Under the pieces are notes generated by a model. It was given only the letters and a program-made list of their open reading frames with translations, did no database searches and was not told the DNA's origin. A DNA stretch of 64,000 nt from Pseudomonas sp. H9. Lineage in GTDB: Bacteria > Pseudomonadota > Gammaproteobacteria > Pseudomonadales > Pseudomonadaceae. Numbering within the stretch: position 1 is the first letter of the stretch; the number at the start of each line of letters is the position of its first letter. The stretch spans positions 248,001 to 312,000 of the forward strand of contig NZ_SMOK01000011.1 of the NCBI RefSeq assembly GCF_004353925.1, given 5' to 3'. A program made the position numbers and the translations under genes. Shown in pieces: positions 50,370-59,336 of this stretch.

Positions 50370-50534
50370 GTGCTGCAGCCAAACAACAAGCGCGCTGGTC
50401 TTCCGACAAGCGCGCGGCTGCGACCAGAACTGGCGTTCAACGATGCGCAGAGGCGAGCTGCTCGACGCCTTGCGGCACGCCGGTTGAAACGGCCCGGTTA
50501 CGGCAAAAAGCCGCAGCGCGGGCAAGTGCTTGTT

Positions 50535-51305
50535 TCAAAGCCCTGAAACCAGATGCCCGCCATCCACGGTAATGATCGAACCGGTCATCCAGGAGGATGC
50601 CGGGGTCGCCAGCAGCAACAGCGCGCCATCCAGCTCATCTGGCGTGCCGAGGCGCTGCAAGGGAATGCGCTTGATCAGCGCCGCGCCTTGCGGCGTGTCC
50701 CAGGCGGCCTCGGTCATCTCGGTTGAAATGTAGCCGGGGGCAATAGCATTGACGCGGATGCCATGTCGCGCCCATTCCAGTGCCAGGCCCTTGGTCAAAT
50801 GCACCACCGCCGCCTTGGACGCCGAATAGGCCGCCACACCGGGCATGACCCGCTCGCCCTGAATCGAGGCGATGTTGACGATGACGCCGCCCTGCCCCAG
50901 CGCTTTCCATTGCCGTGCCACTTCGGTGGACACCAGCCACACACCGCGCAGGTTGGTCGCGATGATGTCGTCGAACTCGCTGATCGGCTGCTTCAGCGCC
51001 ATGCCTTCGTGGCCGATGCCGGCGTTGTTGACAACAACATCCAAGGGCTTGCCGGTCGCCGCAATGGTGGCAACGGCTTGCTCAACGGAGGTTTGCGAGG
51101 CCACATCGAGTTCAATGACCGTCACCTGCACTGCGCCGAGCGCCTCAAGTTCCACCGCCAGCGCCTCAAGCCGTGAGGTTCGCCGTGCGCCGATCACCAC
51201 CTGCGCACCGTTACGCGCCGCCAGACGGGCAAAGTGGCTGCCCAACCCTGAGGACGCGCCTGTGATCAAAATCCGTTGCCCGCTCAGCATGGCACCAAGG
51301 TTCAT
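50535..51305 (-). CDS. Short-chain dehydrogenase/reductase
   Basis: 256 aa. Cofactor motif TGASSGLGSHFARLAA, VVVNNAGIGHEG, and catalytic YSASK with the upstream Ser in VNIASIQ. The C-terminal ITVDGGHLVSGL is typical of FabG-like SDRs. It is 48 bases after the PHA synthase-like gene and the last of a four-gene operon, so a 3-hydroxyacyl dehydrogenase or 3-ketoacyl reductase role is likely. GGAGAAG precedes the start. Confidence 0.88.
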   Translation of the reverse strand: MNLGAMLSGQRILITGASSGLGSHFARLAARNGAQVVIGARRTSRLEALAVELEALGAVQVTVIELDVASQTSVEQAVATIAATGKPLDVVVNNAGIGHEGMALKQPISEFDDIIATNLRGVWLVSTEVARQWKALGQGGVIVNIASIQGERVMPGVAAYSASKAAVVHLTKGLALEWARHGIRVNAIAPGYISTEMTEAAWDTPQGAALIKRIPLQRLGTPDELDGALLLLATPASSWMTGSIITVDGGHLVSGL

Positions 51306-51353
51306 CGCACTTCTCCATCGTTGAGTGTTTATTGAGTGCACGCATCAACCGCG

Positions 51354-52442
51354 CTACACAGAGCGCTGCCCCAGCCATTGATCAAGGGCTGGCCACATAC
51401 GCTTCTTCGCCGCGGGGCCGGCGATCAGGCTGACATGGCCACCTGGCAATACCAGTTCGTGCTTGTCTGCCGAGCCCACCTTTTCCACCAGCGGTCGCGC
51501 ACAGGCCAGCGGCACCAGCGAGTCGTGTTCGGCGATGACATGCAGCAGCGGCACCTTGATATTCGCCAGATCAACGGCCTGACCGGCCACGCGTAAACAG
51601 CCCTCAAACAGGCTGTTCTTCCACATCAGCTGCTTGATGACCTGGCGGTAGTATTCGCCGGCCAACGGCAGGTGATCGTTGCCCCAGCCGACCATCATCC
51701 GGTGCTGGTTGACATAGGCGTCATTCCACAGGTTGTCCCACAGCCGCAACCTACCGGCGAAGCGGCTGGCCGGGCGCTGCAGATCGATCGCCTGCATGAT
51801 CATCTCGCCGGGGATGATGCCCACGCTGTCGACCAATCGATCAACGTCGAACACGCGTTGGTTGGCGATACCCCGGGACCAGCTCATCTGCGACCAGTCC
51901 ACCGGCGTGGTGAAACACACCAGGTTCTTCAGCGGGCCGTCGCCATGCAGCGCGGCATACAAGGTTGAAAGCACCCCACCCATGCAGTAGCCGGCCAATG
52001 TCACCTCGTCCACCCCGGCGTCTGCCTGCACCCGGGCTATACAATCGGGAATGAAATCCAGCACGTAGTCTTCCAGGCGCAGCGTGCGCTCGGCCGCGGT
52101 CGGCGCATTCCAGTCGATCACATAGATGTCGTAGCCGCACCCGAGAAGGAACTCGATCAAACTCTGGCGCTCAGCCAGATCGAAGATATAGGCCTTATTG
52201 GTGGGTGCCATCACCAGCAGCAATGGCACCCGATACACCTCATTGCAGGTCGCGTGATAGCGGTACAGCGCCACCGTGCCCCGGCGGTGCAACAAGGTTC
52301 TGGGGGTCTTGCCCATCGCAGGCCCCGGTGAACCAAGAAACTCCAGGCCCTTTAGCCGACGCTGAACCATTCGCCCGACTTCTGTGCGCAGCCGGTGAGT
52401 GAGGTCGCGGGCAACATCTTCGCGGGGTTGGCTGTCAGCCAT
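51354..52442 (-). CDS. PHA synthase-like protein (class III PhaC type)
   Basis: 362 aa, the length of class III/IV PhaC. The lipase-like box is Gly-Tyr-Cys153-Met-Gly-Gly, completed by Asp307 (IAEHDSLVP) and His336 (LPGGHVSL), giving the Cys-Asp-His triad of PHA synthases. WDNLWNDAYVNQHRMM and NNDHLPLAGEYYR-like segments match the family. Pseudomonads normally make medium-chain PHA with class II enzymes at a separate locus, so this is an additional, short type. The partner directly upstream is a phasin-like protein rather than a PhaE of normal length. It may polymerise short-chain or unusual hydroxyacyl-CoAs, or act as a thioesterase. Confidence 0.85.
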   Translation of the reverse strand: MADSQPREDVARDLTHRLRTEVGRMVQRRLKGLEFLGSPGPAMGKTPRTLLHRRGTVALYRYHATCNEVYRVPLLLVMAPTNKAYIFDLAERQSLIEFLLGCGYDIYVIDWNAPTAAERTLRLEDYVLDFIPDCIARVQADAGVDEVTLAGYCMGGVLSTLYAALHGDGPLKNLVCFTTPVDWSQMSWSRGIANQRVFDVDRLVDSVGIIPGEMIMQAIDLQRPASRFAGRLRLWDNLWNDAYVNQHRMMVGWGNDHLPLAGEYYRQVIKQLMWKNSLFEGCLRVAGQAVDLANIKVPLLHVIAEHDSLVPLACARPLVEKVGSADKHELVLPGGHVSLIAGPAAKKRMWPALDQWLGQRSV

Positions 52443-52445
52443 GAT

Positions 52446-52847
52446 TCAATCCTCTTTGGGCGCACGTCGGGTTGCCGGTTTCAGGGTTCGTTTTGCGGTT
52501 TTCGACGCCGGGGCTGCAGGCGGCGCTGGCCGACGGGTACGTGGCGGCCGCGGCGCATGGGCCGGATTGACCGCGCTGGGCAGTAACTGCTCAAGTTTGT
52601 CTTCGATACGCTGAACCGCCGTGGTCAGCGCATCGACTTCTGATCTACTGGGCAGCTCCAGCCGGCGCAAGGCAGCAGCTAGCGAGCGCTCAACCACATG
52701 TTGAACGCCCAGCGATACCTTGGAGAACTGGTTGGCCGCTTGTGCGAACTCGGCCGACTCCAGCTTTCGTACTGCCAGTGCGTTGATTTCACTCTCGACC
52801 AACGTCACTGCTTCACGCCACATCTGAAAGGGATCAAGAATTCCCAC
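52446..52847 (-). CDS. Phasin/PhaE-like granule-associated protein
   Basis: 133 aa. The first ~90 residues are helical (MWREAVTLVESEINALA, LELPSRSEVDALTTAVQRIE), resembling the C-terminal coiled-coil helix of PhaE/PhaR subunits. The tail from ~95 is Ala/Pro/Lys/Arg-rich (PPRTRRPAPPAAPASKTA), like the histone-like tail of PhaF. It starts at GTG with AGGAG upstream and ends 3 bases before the PHA synthase-like start. It probably binds the synthase or granule and DNA. Confidence 0.78.
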   Translation of the reverse strand: MGILDPFQMWREAVTLVESEINALAVRKLESAEFAQAANQFSKVSLGVQHVVERSLAAALRRLELPSRSEVDALTTAVQRIEDKLEQLLPSAVNPAHAPRPPRTRRPAPPAAPASKTAKRTLKPATRRAPKED

Positions 52848-52862
52848 GGCGACACTCCTGAG

Positions 52863-54182
52863 TCAGCATTGCGTTTCTGGGTAGGTCTGGTGCGCGGTTC
52901 GCCCGTCGATCCGCGCAATCAGTCGGTGACGCATCACGTTCAACGGCAGGTTCCAAGGCAGTAGTACGCCACGTGCAACGCGGGCTGCCGTCGGCGACAT
53001 CTGGCGCAGCAACGTACCGCTCCAGCCTTCAGTGGCCACCCAGGTCACCAAGCTCAAGCTCGTCAGCTCAGCCACTGCCGCGCACAACCGCGATGGCCGC
53101 GCAGGTGCGTCGGCAATTTCCAGTGTGCGGTCTGGCGCAGAGTCGCCGTGGAATGCCGCCTGCAAGGCTTCACCCATGCGCTGCAAGGCATCGCGACCGG
53201 CACCGTTGACAGCGTCGAAGTTCAAAAAGCCATGAAACTGCCCGGCATAATGCAGCAGCTCCACCGGCACCCCCGCCGCACGCAAGCGCGCCGCGTAATC
53301 GAGGCCGTCGTCACGGATCGGGTCGAACCCGGCGCTGATGACCACAGCCGGTGGCAGGCCGTGCATGTTCTGGCTACGCCGTGGCGACAACCAAGGGTCT
53401 TCGGCATTGAGCGTGTTGAGCGAAGCGGCGACGGTTTGCTTGATGTGCTTGAGCAAGGTGTCGGTGATCATGAAGCCTTCAGCGTTCTCGGCGAAGGAGG
53501 CAAACTCCTGCAGCAAGTCGGTTGCCGGATAGGCCAGTACCTGCAGGCACAGCGCCGGCCCGTTGTGCCGCACGGTCTGCTGGGCTACGGCAGCGCAGAT
53601 ATTGCCGCCCGCCGAGTCGCCACCGATGGCCAGCCGTTTGCTGTCGATCCCCAACGCTTCACCGTTGTCGGCCAACCATTGCAGGGCGGCGAGAAAGTCC
53701 TCGCGCCCGGCGGCCAGATCATGCTCCGGCGCCAGGCGATAACGCACGGCGATGCTCACGCAATCCGCGGTTTGTGTGGCGCTGCGGCAAATCGATTCGG
53801 CAGTGTCCAGACCACCGACCATAAACCCGCCGCCATGACACCAAAGAAAGGCAGGCAGCAATTGATCGCTGCTCCGGGGCCGGAAAATACGCAGTTCGAT
53901 CGGCCCGCCGGGGCCCTCGATGACCTGCTCGGTCACTGTTGCCACTGCCGGCTGCTGGCCCAGGGCCAACGCTGTCAGGCGCCAGACTTCGCGCAATTGG
54001 CGCAGCGAGTACTGTTCGACCGGGCGCACGCGGGTCGCCAGGTTGAGTACCCGAAGAAAGGCGCGGGCATCCTGATCAGGGCGGCTCGAACGCCGTACCT
54101 GCGGCATGCCGATCATGCGCGCCCAGACGTGTTGGTTGGCTTTACGGCGTTTCGTTGGCGGTGATCCATGTGGCGCGGTCAT
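52863..54182 (-). CDS. HSL-family esterase/lipase with C-terminal extension
   Basis: 439 aa. The hormone-sensitive-lipase family core spans ~90-325, with oxyanion motif WCHGGGFMVGG and nucleophile in AIGGDSAGGNICA, the acid in SAGFDPIRDDG and the histidine in GQFHGFLNF. A further ~110 residues at the C-terminus are not part of the HSL fold. It is 15 bases upstream of the phasin-like gene and heads the four-gene operon, so it could release acids from esters or mobilise polymer. GAGGG precedes the start. Confidence 0.87.
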   Translation of the reverse strand: MTAPHGSPPTKRRKANQHVWARMIGMPQVRRSSRPDQDARAFLRVLNLATRVRPVEQYSLRQLREVWRLTALALGQQPAVATVTEQVIEGPGGPIELRIFRPRSSDQLLPAFLWCHGGGFMVGGLDTAESICRSATQTADCVSIAVRYRLAPEHDLAAGREDFLAALQWLADNGEALGIDSKRLAIGGDSAGGNICAAVAQQTVRHNGPALCLQVLAYPATDLLQEFASFAENAEGFMITDTLLKHIKQTVAASLNTLNAEDPWLSPRRSQNMHGLPPAVVISAGFDPIRDDGLDYAARLRAAGVPVELLHYAGQFHGFLNFDAVNGAGRDALQRMGEALQAAFHGDSAPDRTLEIADAPARPSRLCAAVAELTSLSLVTWVATEGWSGTLLRQMSPTAARVARGVLLPWNLPLNVMRHRLIARIDGRTAHQTYPETQC

Positions 54183-54420
54183 CCACTGTCCCTCGACTGT
54201 TGATTGCCCACAGCCTACTCATAACCCTCAGCGCAGCATCCCACTCCTTAAGATGGGGGCTGCCACCCCACTCTTGCGGTTTTCAGACACCGGTTGACAC
54301 ATGCAACCGTTTGCCCGGTTTGCACGGCCATCCCCTCTACGCGGGTGGGTGACGCTGGTGCGCAATCTGTTGAACTCTGCGCCGTTGATTCCGCTTGATG
54401 AATACAGTGAGGTTTACGCC

Positions 54421-56217
54421 ATGAGTGAATACAGCGCACCGCTGCGCGACATGCAGTTCGTCCTCAACGAACTGGGCTACCTGAACCAAGTGACCAAACT
54501 ACCTGGCTGTGAAGACCTCGGTGCCGACCTGGTCGATGCCATTCTGAGCGAGGCCGGCAAGTTCGCGCAGGGCGTACTCTCGCCACTGAACGTGATCGGC
54601 GACCGTCAAGGCGCAAGATGGCATGACGGCGAAGTGACCACCACGCCAGGCTGGCAGGCAGCCTATGAGCAGTTCGTCGAGGGCGGCTGGAATGCCCTAT
54701 CGTGCCACCCGCAGTTTGGCGGCCAGGGTTTGCCGCGACTGGTGTCGGCGCTGGTGGAAGAAATGTGGAACGGCGCCAACGTGTCGTTCGGCCTGTGCCC
54801 GATGCTCACACGCGGCGCCATCGAGGCGATTGAACTGTGCGGTTCGGCCTACCTGAAAGAAACTTACCTGGCGAAGATGATCAGTGGCCAGTGGACCGGC
54901 ACCATGAACCTCACCGAGCCTCAGGCTGGCTCAGACCTGGCAGCCGTGCGCAGCCGTGCCGAACCGCAGGGCGACGGCACCTACCGTGTATTTGGCCAGA
55001 AGATCTTCATTACCTATGGCGAGCATGACCTCACCGACAATATCGTGCATCTGGTGCTCGCCCGTGTTCCAGGCGCACCGGAAGGGGTAAAAGGCATTTC
55101 GCTGTTCGTGGTCCCCAAATTCCTGGTACAACCAGACGGCAGCCTTGGTGCCCGCAACGACGTGCGCTGTGCATCCCTTGAGCACAAACTGGGGATTCAT
55201 GGCAGCCCGACAGCGGTGTTGGCCTTTGGTGATAACCAAGGTGCCTTGGGCTGGCTGGTCGGCGAAGAGAACCGCGGCCTGGAATACATGTTCATCATGA
55301 TGAACGCAGCGCGCTTTTCCGTTGGTATCGAAGGCGTGGGCCTGTCCGAGCGGGCCTACCAACGCGCCCTCGCCTATGCCCGTGAGCGCATCCAGGGCAC
55401 GGAAGCGGGCGCCAAACACCGGGACAAAGTCGCGATCATCAGCCACCCGGACGTTCGCCGCATGCTGCTGTCAATGAAAGCCCGCACCGAAGCGCTGCGC
55501 GCCATCGCCTGCGAAGTCGCGGCGGCGATGGACTGTGCTGAGCGCCACCCTGATCCTGCACACCGCCAGGCCTCACAGGCGTTTGTCGACTTGATGATTC
55601 CGGTGGTCAAAGGCTGCAGCACCGAGTCAGCGGTCGATATCGCCTCGTTGGGTGTGCAGATTCACGGCGGCATGGGCTATATCGAGGAAACCGGCGCCGC
55701 CCAGCACCTGCGCGATGCGCGCATTACCACGATCTATGAAGGGACTACCGGCATTCAAGCCTCGGACCTGGTGGGTCGCAAGATCGCCCGCGATGGCGGC
55801 CAGGCCATTGGCCTGGTGATGGGACACATGCGTCAAGACATCGAACGGCTCGCCAGCAGCACTGACCCTGTGCTGATGCGTATTGCCCGCGCCCTCGCCG
55901 ACGCGGTGAGCGCGCTGGATGCTGCGGTGGCTTACACCGTGTCCAACTTCAAAGACAACGCGCCCCAAGTGTTGGCAGGCGCAGTGCCGTTGCTTGAGCT
56001 GTTCGGCACCGTGGCCGGTGGCTGGTTGATGGCTCGCTCAGCCTTGGTTGCTGATCGTCAGCTCAAGGCCGGGACCACGGAGCAGGACTTCTATCGCGCC
56101 AAGTTACTGACGGCTCGCTTCTACACCGAGCACCTGCTGCCGCGTGCCGAGGGCCTGGCGCGCATCGTGGTGGAAGGCGGCGATGCCGTACAAGACATGG
56201 ATATCTCGCTCTTCTAA
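54421..56217 (+). CDS. Acyl-CoA dehydrogenase, paralogue of the 12.3-kb copy
   Basis: 598 aa. The same subfamily as the gene at 12334-14112: N-terminus APLRDMQFVLNELGYL, MNLTEPQAGSDLAAVRSRA, IFITYGEHDLTDNIVHLVLA, EHKLGIHGSPTAV, and the catalytic Glu in YEGTTGIQASDLVGRK. A longer in-frame reading from 54301 is possible, but GAGG nine bases before the ATG at 54421 and the paralogue's N-terminus support 54421. It is divergent from the HSL/PHA operon across a 238-base region. No partner gene follows; a repeat-filled spacer does. Confidence 0.9.
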   Translation: MSEYSAPLRDMQFVLNELGYLNQVTKLPGCEDLGADLVDAILSEAGKFAQGVLSPLNVIGDRQGARWHDGEVTTTPGWQAAYEQFVEGGWNALSCHPQFGGQGLPRLVSALVEEMWNGANVSFGLCPMLTRGAIEAIELCGSAYLKETYLAKMISGQWTGTMNLTEPQAGSDLAAVRSRAEPQGDGTYRVFGQKIFITYGEHDLTDNIVHLVLARVPGAPEGVKGISLFVVPKFLVQPDGSLGARNDVRCASLEHKLGIHGSPTAVLAFGDNQGALGWLVGEENRGLEYMFIMMNAARFSVGIEGVGLSERAYQRALAYARERIQGTEAGAKHRDKVAIISHPDVRRMLLSMKARTEALRAIACEVAAAMDCAERHPDPAHRQASQAFVDLMIPVVKGCSTESAVDIASLGVQIHGGMGYIEETGAAQHLRDARITTIYEGTTGIQASDLVGRKIARDGGQAIGLVMGHMRQDIERLASSTDPVLMRIARALADAVSALDAAVAYTVSNFKDNAPQVLAGAVPLLELFGTVAGGWLMARSALVADRQLKAGTTEQDFYRAKLLTARFYTEHLLPRAEGLARIVVEGGDAVQDMDISLF

Positions 56218-56249
56218 GCGGCAGGCAGCATTGGGTGGGAGCAACTGCC

Positions 56250-56430
56250 TTGCAGGGCTTTGCCCGAAGTGACCATCGACCATGAAGCCAGCTCCCGGTG
56301 GGAGCTGGCTTGCCCTGCGATCTGGCGCGAAGCGGCAGCAATTCAGTCGCTTCGGTATGTCAGCTGCCTTGCAGCAGCTGTGTTTACGGCCGCTGCGCAG
56401 CCGATCGCGGGGCAAGGCCCGCTCCCACCG
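56250..56430. repeat. 181-bp repeat, copy 1
   Basis: Begins TTGCAGGGCTTTGCCCGAAG and ends GCAAGGCCCGCTCCCACCGG. It includes a short inverted repeat (AGCTCCCGGTGGGAGCT) and a REP-like right end (GATCGCGGGGCAAGGCCCGCTCC). Nearly identical to the copy at 56509. No coding capacity is expected, and short ORFs in it are frame noise. Confidence 0.9.
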
Positions 56431-56508
56431 GTATTCACTCTGGTTCCACGAGGTGGAAGTGCCGTATTACGCTGGCGAGTAGAACCTCTGCCAGGTGGAG
56501 CGACTGGC

Positions 56509-56691
56509 TTGCAGGGCTTTGCCCGAAGTGACCATCGACCATGAAGCCAGTTCCCGGTGGGAGCTGGCTTGCCCTGCGATCTGGCGCGAAGCGGCAGCAA
56601 TTCAGTCGCTTCGGTATGTCAGTTGCCTTGCAAACAGCTGTTTTTACGGCCGCTGCGCAGCCGATCGCGGGGCAAGGCCCGCTCCCACCGG
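56509..56691. repeat. 183-bp repeat, copy 2
   Basis: Matches copy 1 with few differences (for example TTCCCGG for CTCCCGG and CAAACAGCTG for CAGCAGCTG), offset by 259 bases, with a 78-base spacer between. Together with the REP at 56724 it fills the 606 bases between the acyl-CoA dehydrogenase and DUF1254 genes, where I see no gene. Confidence 0.9.
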
Positions 56692-56723
56692 GTCTACTTC
56701 CTCAAGACACAAGCGGGCTTGCT

Positions 56724-56811
56724 GTAGGAGCGGGTTTGCCCCGCGATTCGGTGTGACTGACAGATCGCTATCGCGGGGCAAGCCCGCTCCCACAGCAAGC
56801 CCGCTCCCACC
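56724..56811. repeat. REP pair with extra half-copy
   Basis: An intact pair with spacer GATTCGGTGTGACTGACAG, identical to the spacer of the element at 21935, plus a trailing partial copy (AGCAAGCCCGCTCCCACCGG). Confidence 0.92.
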
Positions 56812-56823
56812 GGATGCTGGCGC

Positions 56824-57852
56824 TTAACTGGCCGGTTTCGCTGCGGGGAACTGCCAGCGGCCATCCAACACCTGTGCCTGCGGTTTGTATAGCCGCACCA
56901 TGTAGTTCCAGTTCGCAGTAATCGGCAGGCAGTTGGCAACCTGCGCCTGGCACCCGCCGAAATGCACCACGATACGGCCATCAGTCTCGCGCTTGGCGGT
57001 CAGGTTGTTGAGGGTGTAAGCGTTTTGCGGATTACGCTGGAAATAGCCCTCGGCGTTGTACACGCTGATGGACCAGAAGGCATCAACCGGCACATCCTTG
57101 ACCTCCAGTTGATAAGGGGTATGGCCATCGTTACGCGCCGGTGTGACGTTGAGGTAGTACGCATCCTTTGCCGGATTACCGCCCCAGGCGCTGGCGCTGC
57201 CGATGAAGTGCCGAACGGGATCAACCTCTCCCGGTTGACCGTACATGCCGCGTGAATCAGTGACGCTTGCCGCCAGCTTCAACACTGTATCGCGCAACGC
57301 ATTGAGGCTCGCCTGATCCCAATTCGGCACCTCGAAACGACCGCCCGAGCCTTCTTGCCTGATCTGGATGGCGTCTTGAAGTGCCCGGCCTTGGGCCATG
57401 TCTGTGGCTGATGCCGGGTCCACCAAGGTACGGATGCCCAGCAGCACGTAGCGGCTGCCCACTGTTTCGCGAGTGAAGCGGTAGTCTCCAGGTGCGTACA
57501 CCAGGCCCGGCGTGTATTGATCCTCATTGATAGCGATCAGTGAAAAATAACGTTTGCCGGCATCGGGCAGCGTAACGTTGACTGCTCCGGCGTCCAGGTC
57601 AAACACCGCCGACGAGTACAACGTGTCGCGATTGGGGCGTACCACCACCTGACTGTCCACCGGGACCAGGTCGCGGTTGTGCACCAGTGTGCCGAAGCCA
57701 CCTCGCGCCACCACACGGGTGAAGAACGTGTGCGACTCGGCACGCACAAAATTATCAACCGTTACCGGCACGCCAGCGGCGTGGGCGTGGCCAGCCAGGC
57801 ACAGCGGTGCAATCCAGGCAAAAGGCCGCAGGGGTAGCTTGCGTACAGGCAT
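56824..57852 (-). CDS. DUF1254/DUF1214 exported protein, copy 1
   Basis: 342 aa. The signal peptide (PLRPFAWIAPLCLAGHAHA) is followed by FVRAESHTFFTRVVARGGFG, NRDLVPVDSQVVVRPNRDTLYSS and the DUF1214 part with VPVDAFWSISVYNAEGYFQ, ending in an LDGRW segment. DUF1254 proteins are periplasmic, of unknown activity, and often occur as neighbours. The ATG at 57852 is chosen because it begins directly at the signal peptide. It starts 32 bases after the next DUF1254 gene's stop and is the last gene of the operon. Confidence 0.88.
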   Translation of the reverse strand: MPVRKLPLRPFAWIAPLCLAGHAHAAGVPVTVDNFVRAESHTFFTRVVARGGFGTLVHNRDLVPVDSQVVVRPNRDTLYSSAVFDLDAGAVNVTLPDAGKRYFSLIAINEDQYTPGLVYAPGDYRFTRETVGSRYVLLGIRTLVDPASATDMAQGRALQDAIQIRQEGSGGRFEVPNWDQASLNALRDTVLKLAASVTDSRGMYGQPGEVDPVRHFIGSASAWGGNPAKDAYYLNVTPARNDGHTPYQLEVKDVPVDAFWSISVYNAEGYFQRNPQNAYTLNNLTAKRETDGRIVVHFGGCQAQVANCLPITANWNYMVRLYKPQAQVLDGRWQFPAAKPAS

Positions 57853-57884
57853 GTCAGCATTCCTTGTTCGTGAGGTTGCCGGGA

Positions 57885-59291
57885 TCAATCGATGCGTTGG
57901 ATCCGTGGAGCCTTCCAGCGTCCGTCCAGCGCTTCAGGCTTCGGCCAGTACAGGCGCCCGGCGATGTAGAACGGGCCGTCCGGCGCCGGCAACCAGTTGC
58001 TTTCCAGCGCTTTGGCCGGGCGTTGGTGCTGGATGTACAGTGTCAGCCCGCCATCGGCATCACGTTGCAGTGCTGGCAGCATCGGCGAATTGATCAGGTA
58101 GCGATCCAACGGGTTAGCCACCAGAAACCTCGAGGCGTTGTACAGAGTCAGCGACCAGAAGGCGTTGACCGGTGGCAGTTGGTCAGCAGCGAAGCGCAAG
58201 GTGTAGCGGTGCCGCGAGGCGTCGAGTTTCTGCCCATCGCTGTCCAGATAGAACGGTGGATAGAGGGTCTCTTCACGGTCGTTACCATACAGGCCGGTGA
58301 CCGCCGCGCGCATGCGGTACAGATAATTGTTGCCGAGGTACTCACGGCTTCCAAGAAAGCGTGAGGTGGATACCTCCCCCCGCGCCACCTGCTGACCCAG
58401 CGCGTCGAAATCACGCCAGGCATCGGCTATGCCCGCCGCTATCGCTTGACGAATATCCGCAGGCAGGGCCGCTTCATTGAAGCGTAACCCCGGACCGATA
58501 CCCAGCTTGGCGAACTCCACCATCAGTTCACGCTCTGAGGGGTGTACGGTGCAAAATCCCAGCACGAAATTCAGCTGCTTGAAGAACGCAAGGCTGGAAC
58601 GTTCAGCCTCGGCGCTCAGCGGTACCAGGAAGTCAACGGCAGGCGCAGCAGGTGGTGTCGGCTGACCGAGATACGCCGAGAGCGGCTGAACCTTGTAACC
58701 GGCCTGCACCTGCTTCACATTGACCAGATCGTTCGGGCCCAGCAGCTGGGTGCGATAGAAGACAAAGGCGAACCAGGTTTCGGAGCGAAACACACGGTCG
58801 ATACCCGCAGGGACCGTGCCCTGCCAGCCCGGCCCCACCAACATGAAGGTACCACCGCCATTGCCGGTTGTACGGCTGCCAACGTAGCCAAAATTGTGGG
58901 TGTAGGCATCGACGAACTGTGCGGAATAATAGCGCCCCCCTTCTACCACCGGCATGCTCAGCACCAGCGGCTCACTGCGCAGGTCGGCACCCAGTTGCGA
59001 GTATGGGGTGTCCGCGTTGGGCGTCGGATAGGCCTTGTCGTCCGGGGTATAGATTCGCGCCGTATTGTGCAGGGTATTCCACGGCGCCTTGAATTCAGGG
59101 TGCGTGCGGTCCTGAAAGTAGGTGTACTGAACCCGGTAGTTGTCTACCAAGGGAAAGCCATAGATGTACGCGGTCTTGGCAATGCTCCTGGCTTCAACCG
59201 GGGTCAGTGCCTGAGCATTGGAGACGCAGGCCTGACCGAGCAAGGCAAAGAGCACGGTTGCCAGTATGTGTTTGACAGTGTTCTTGTTCAT
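57885..59291 (-). CDS. DUF1254/DUF1214 exported protein, copy 2
   Basis: 468 aa. The signal peptide (ILATVLFALLGQACVSNAQA) contains a cysteine, but it is not at a clear lipobox. The DUF1254 half has AYIYGFPLVDNYRVQYTYF and TPNADTPYSQLGADLRSEP; the DUF1214 half has LPPVNAFWSLTLYNASRFL and ends WPKPEALDGRW. AAGGAG precedes the ATG at 59291. It is longer than the downstream paralogue, which lacks part of the N-terminal half. Confidence 0.9.
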   Translation of the reverse strand: MNKNTVKHILATVLFALLGQACVSNAQALTPVEARSIAKTAYIYGFPLVDNYRVQYTYFQDRTHPEFKAPWNTLHNTARIYTPDDKAYPTPNADTPYSQLGADLRSEPLVLSMPVVEGGRYYSAQFVDAYTHNFGYVGSRTTGNGGGTFMLVGPGWQGTVPAGIDRVFRSETWFAFVFYRTQLLGPNDLVNVKQVQAGYKVQPLSAYLGQPTPPAAPAVDFLVPLSAEAERSSLAFFKQLNFVLGFCTVHPSERELMVEFAKLGIGPGLRFNEAALPADIRQAIAAGIADAWRDFDALGQQVARGEVSTSRFLGSREYLGNNYLYRMRAAVTGLYGNDREETLYPPFYLDSDGQKLDASRHRYTLRFAADQLPPVNAFWSLTLYNASRFLVANPLDRYLINSPMLPALQRDADGGLTLYIQHQRPAKALESNWLPAPDGPFYIAGRLYWPKPEALDGRWKAPRIQRID

Positions 59292-59336
59292 ATGAAGCTC
59301 CTTAAACAACAGCCAGGCACCTGACACCTGACGACT

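Noticed and set aside
50370..50534. A small gene after the YbdK ligase
   Set aside because: Short frames exist but none has a ribosome-binding site or protein-like composition; only small GC-rich repeats are seen.
1..56811. Possible CRISPR array from repeated palindromes
   Set aside because: The repeats are REP pairs scattered singly between genes with short fixed spacers; there is no regular repeat-spacer array and no cas gene.
56260..56827. Several 60-110-codon frames in the repeat region
   Set aside because: They follow the repeat units, shift frame between copies and have no ribosome-binding sites.
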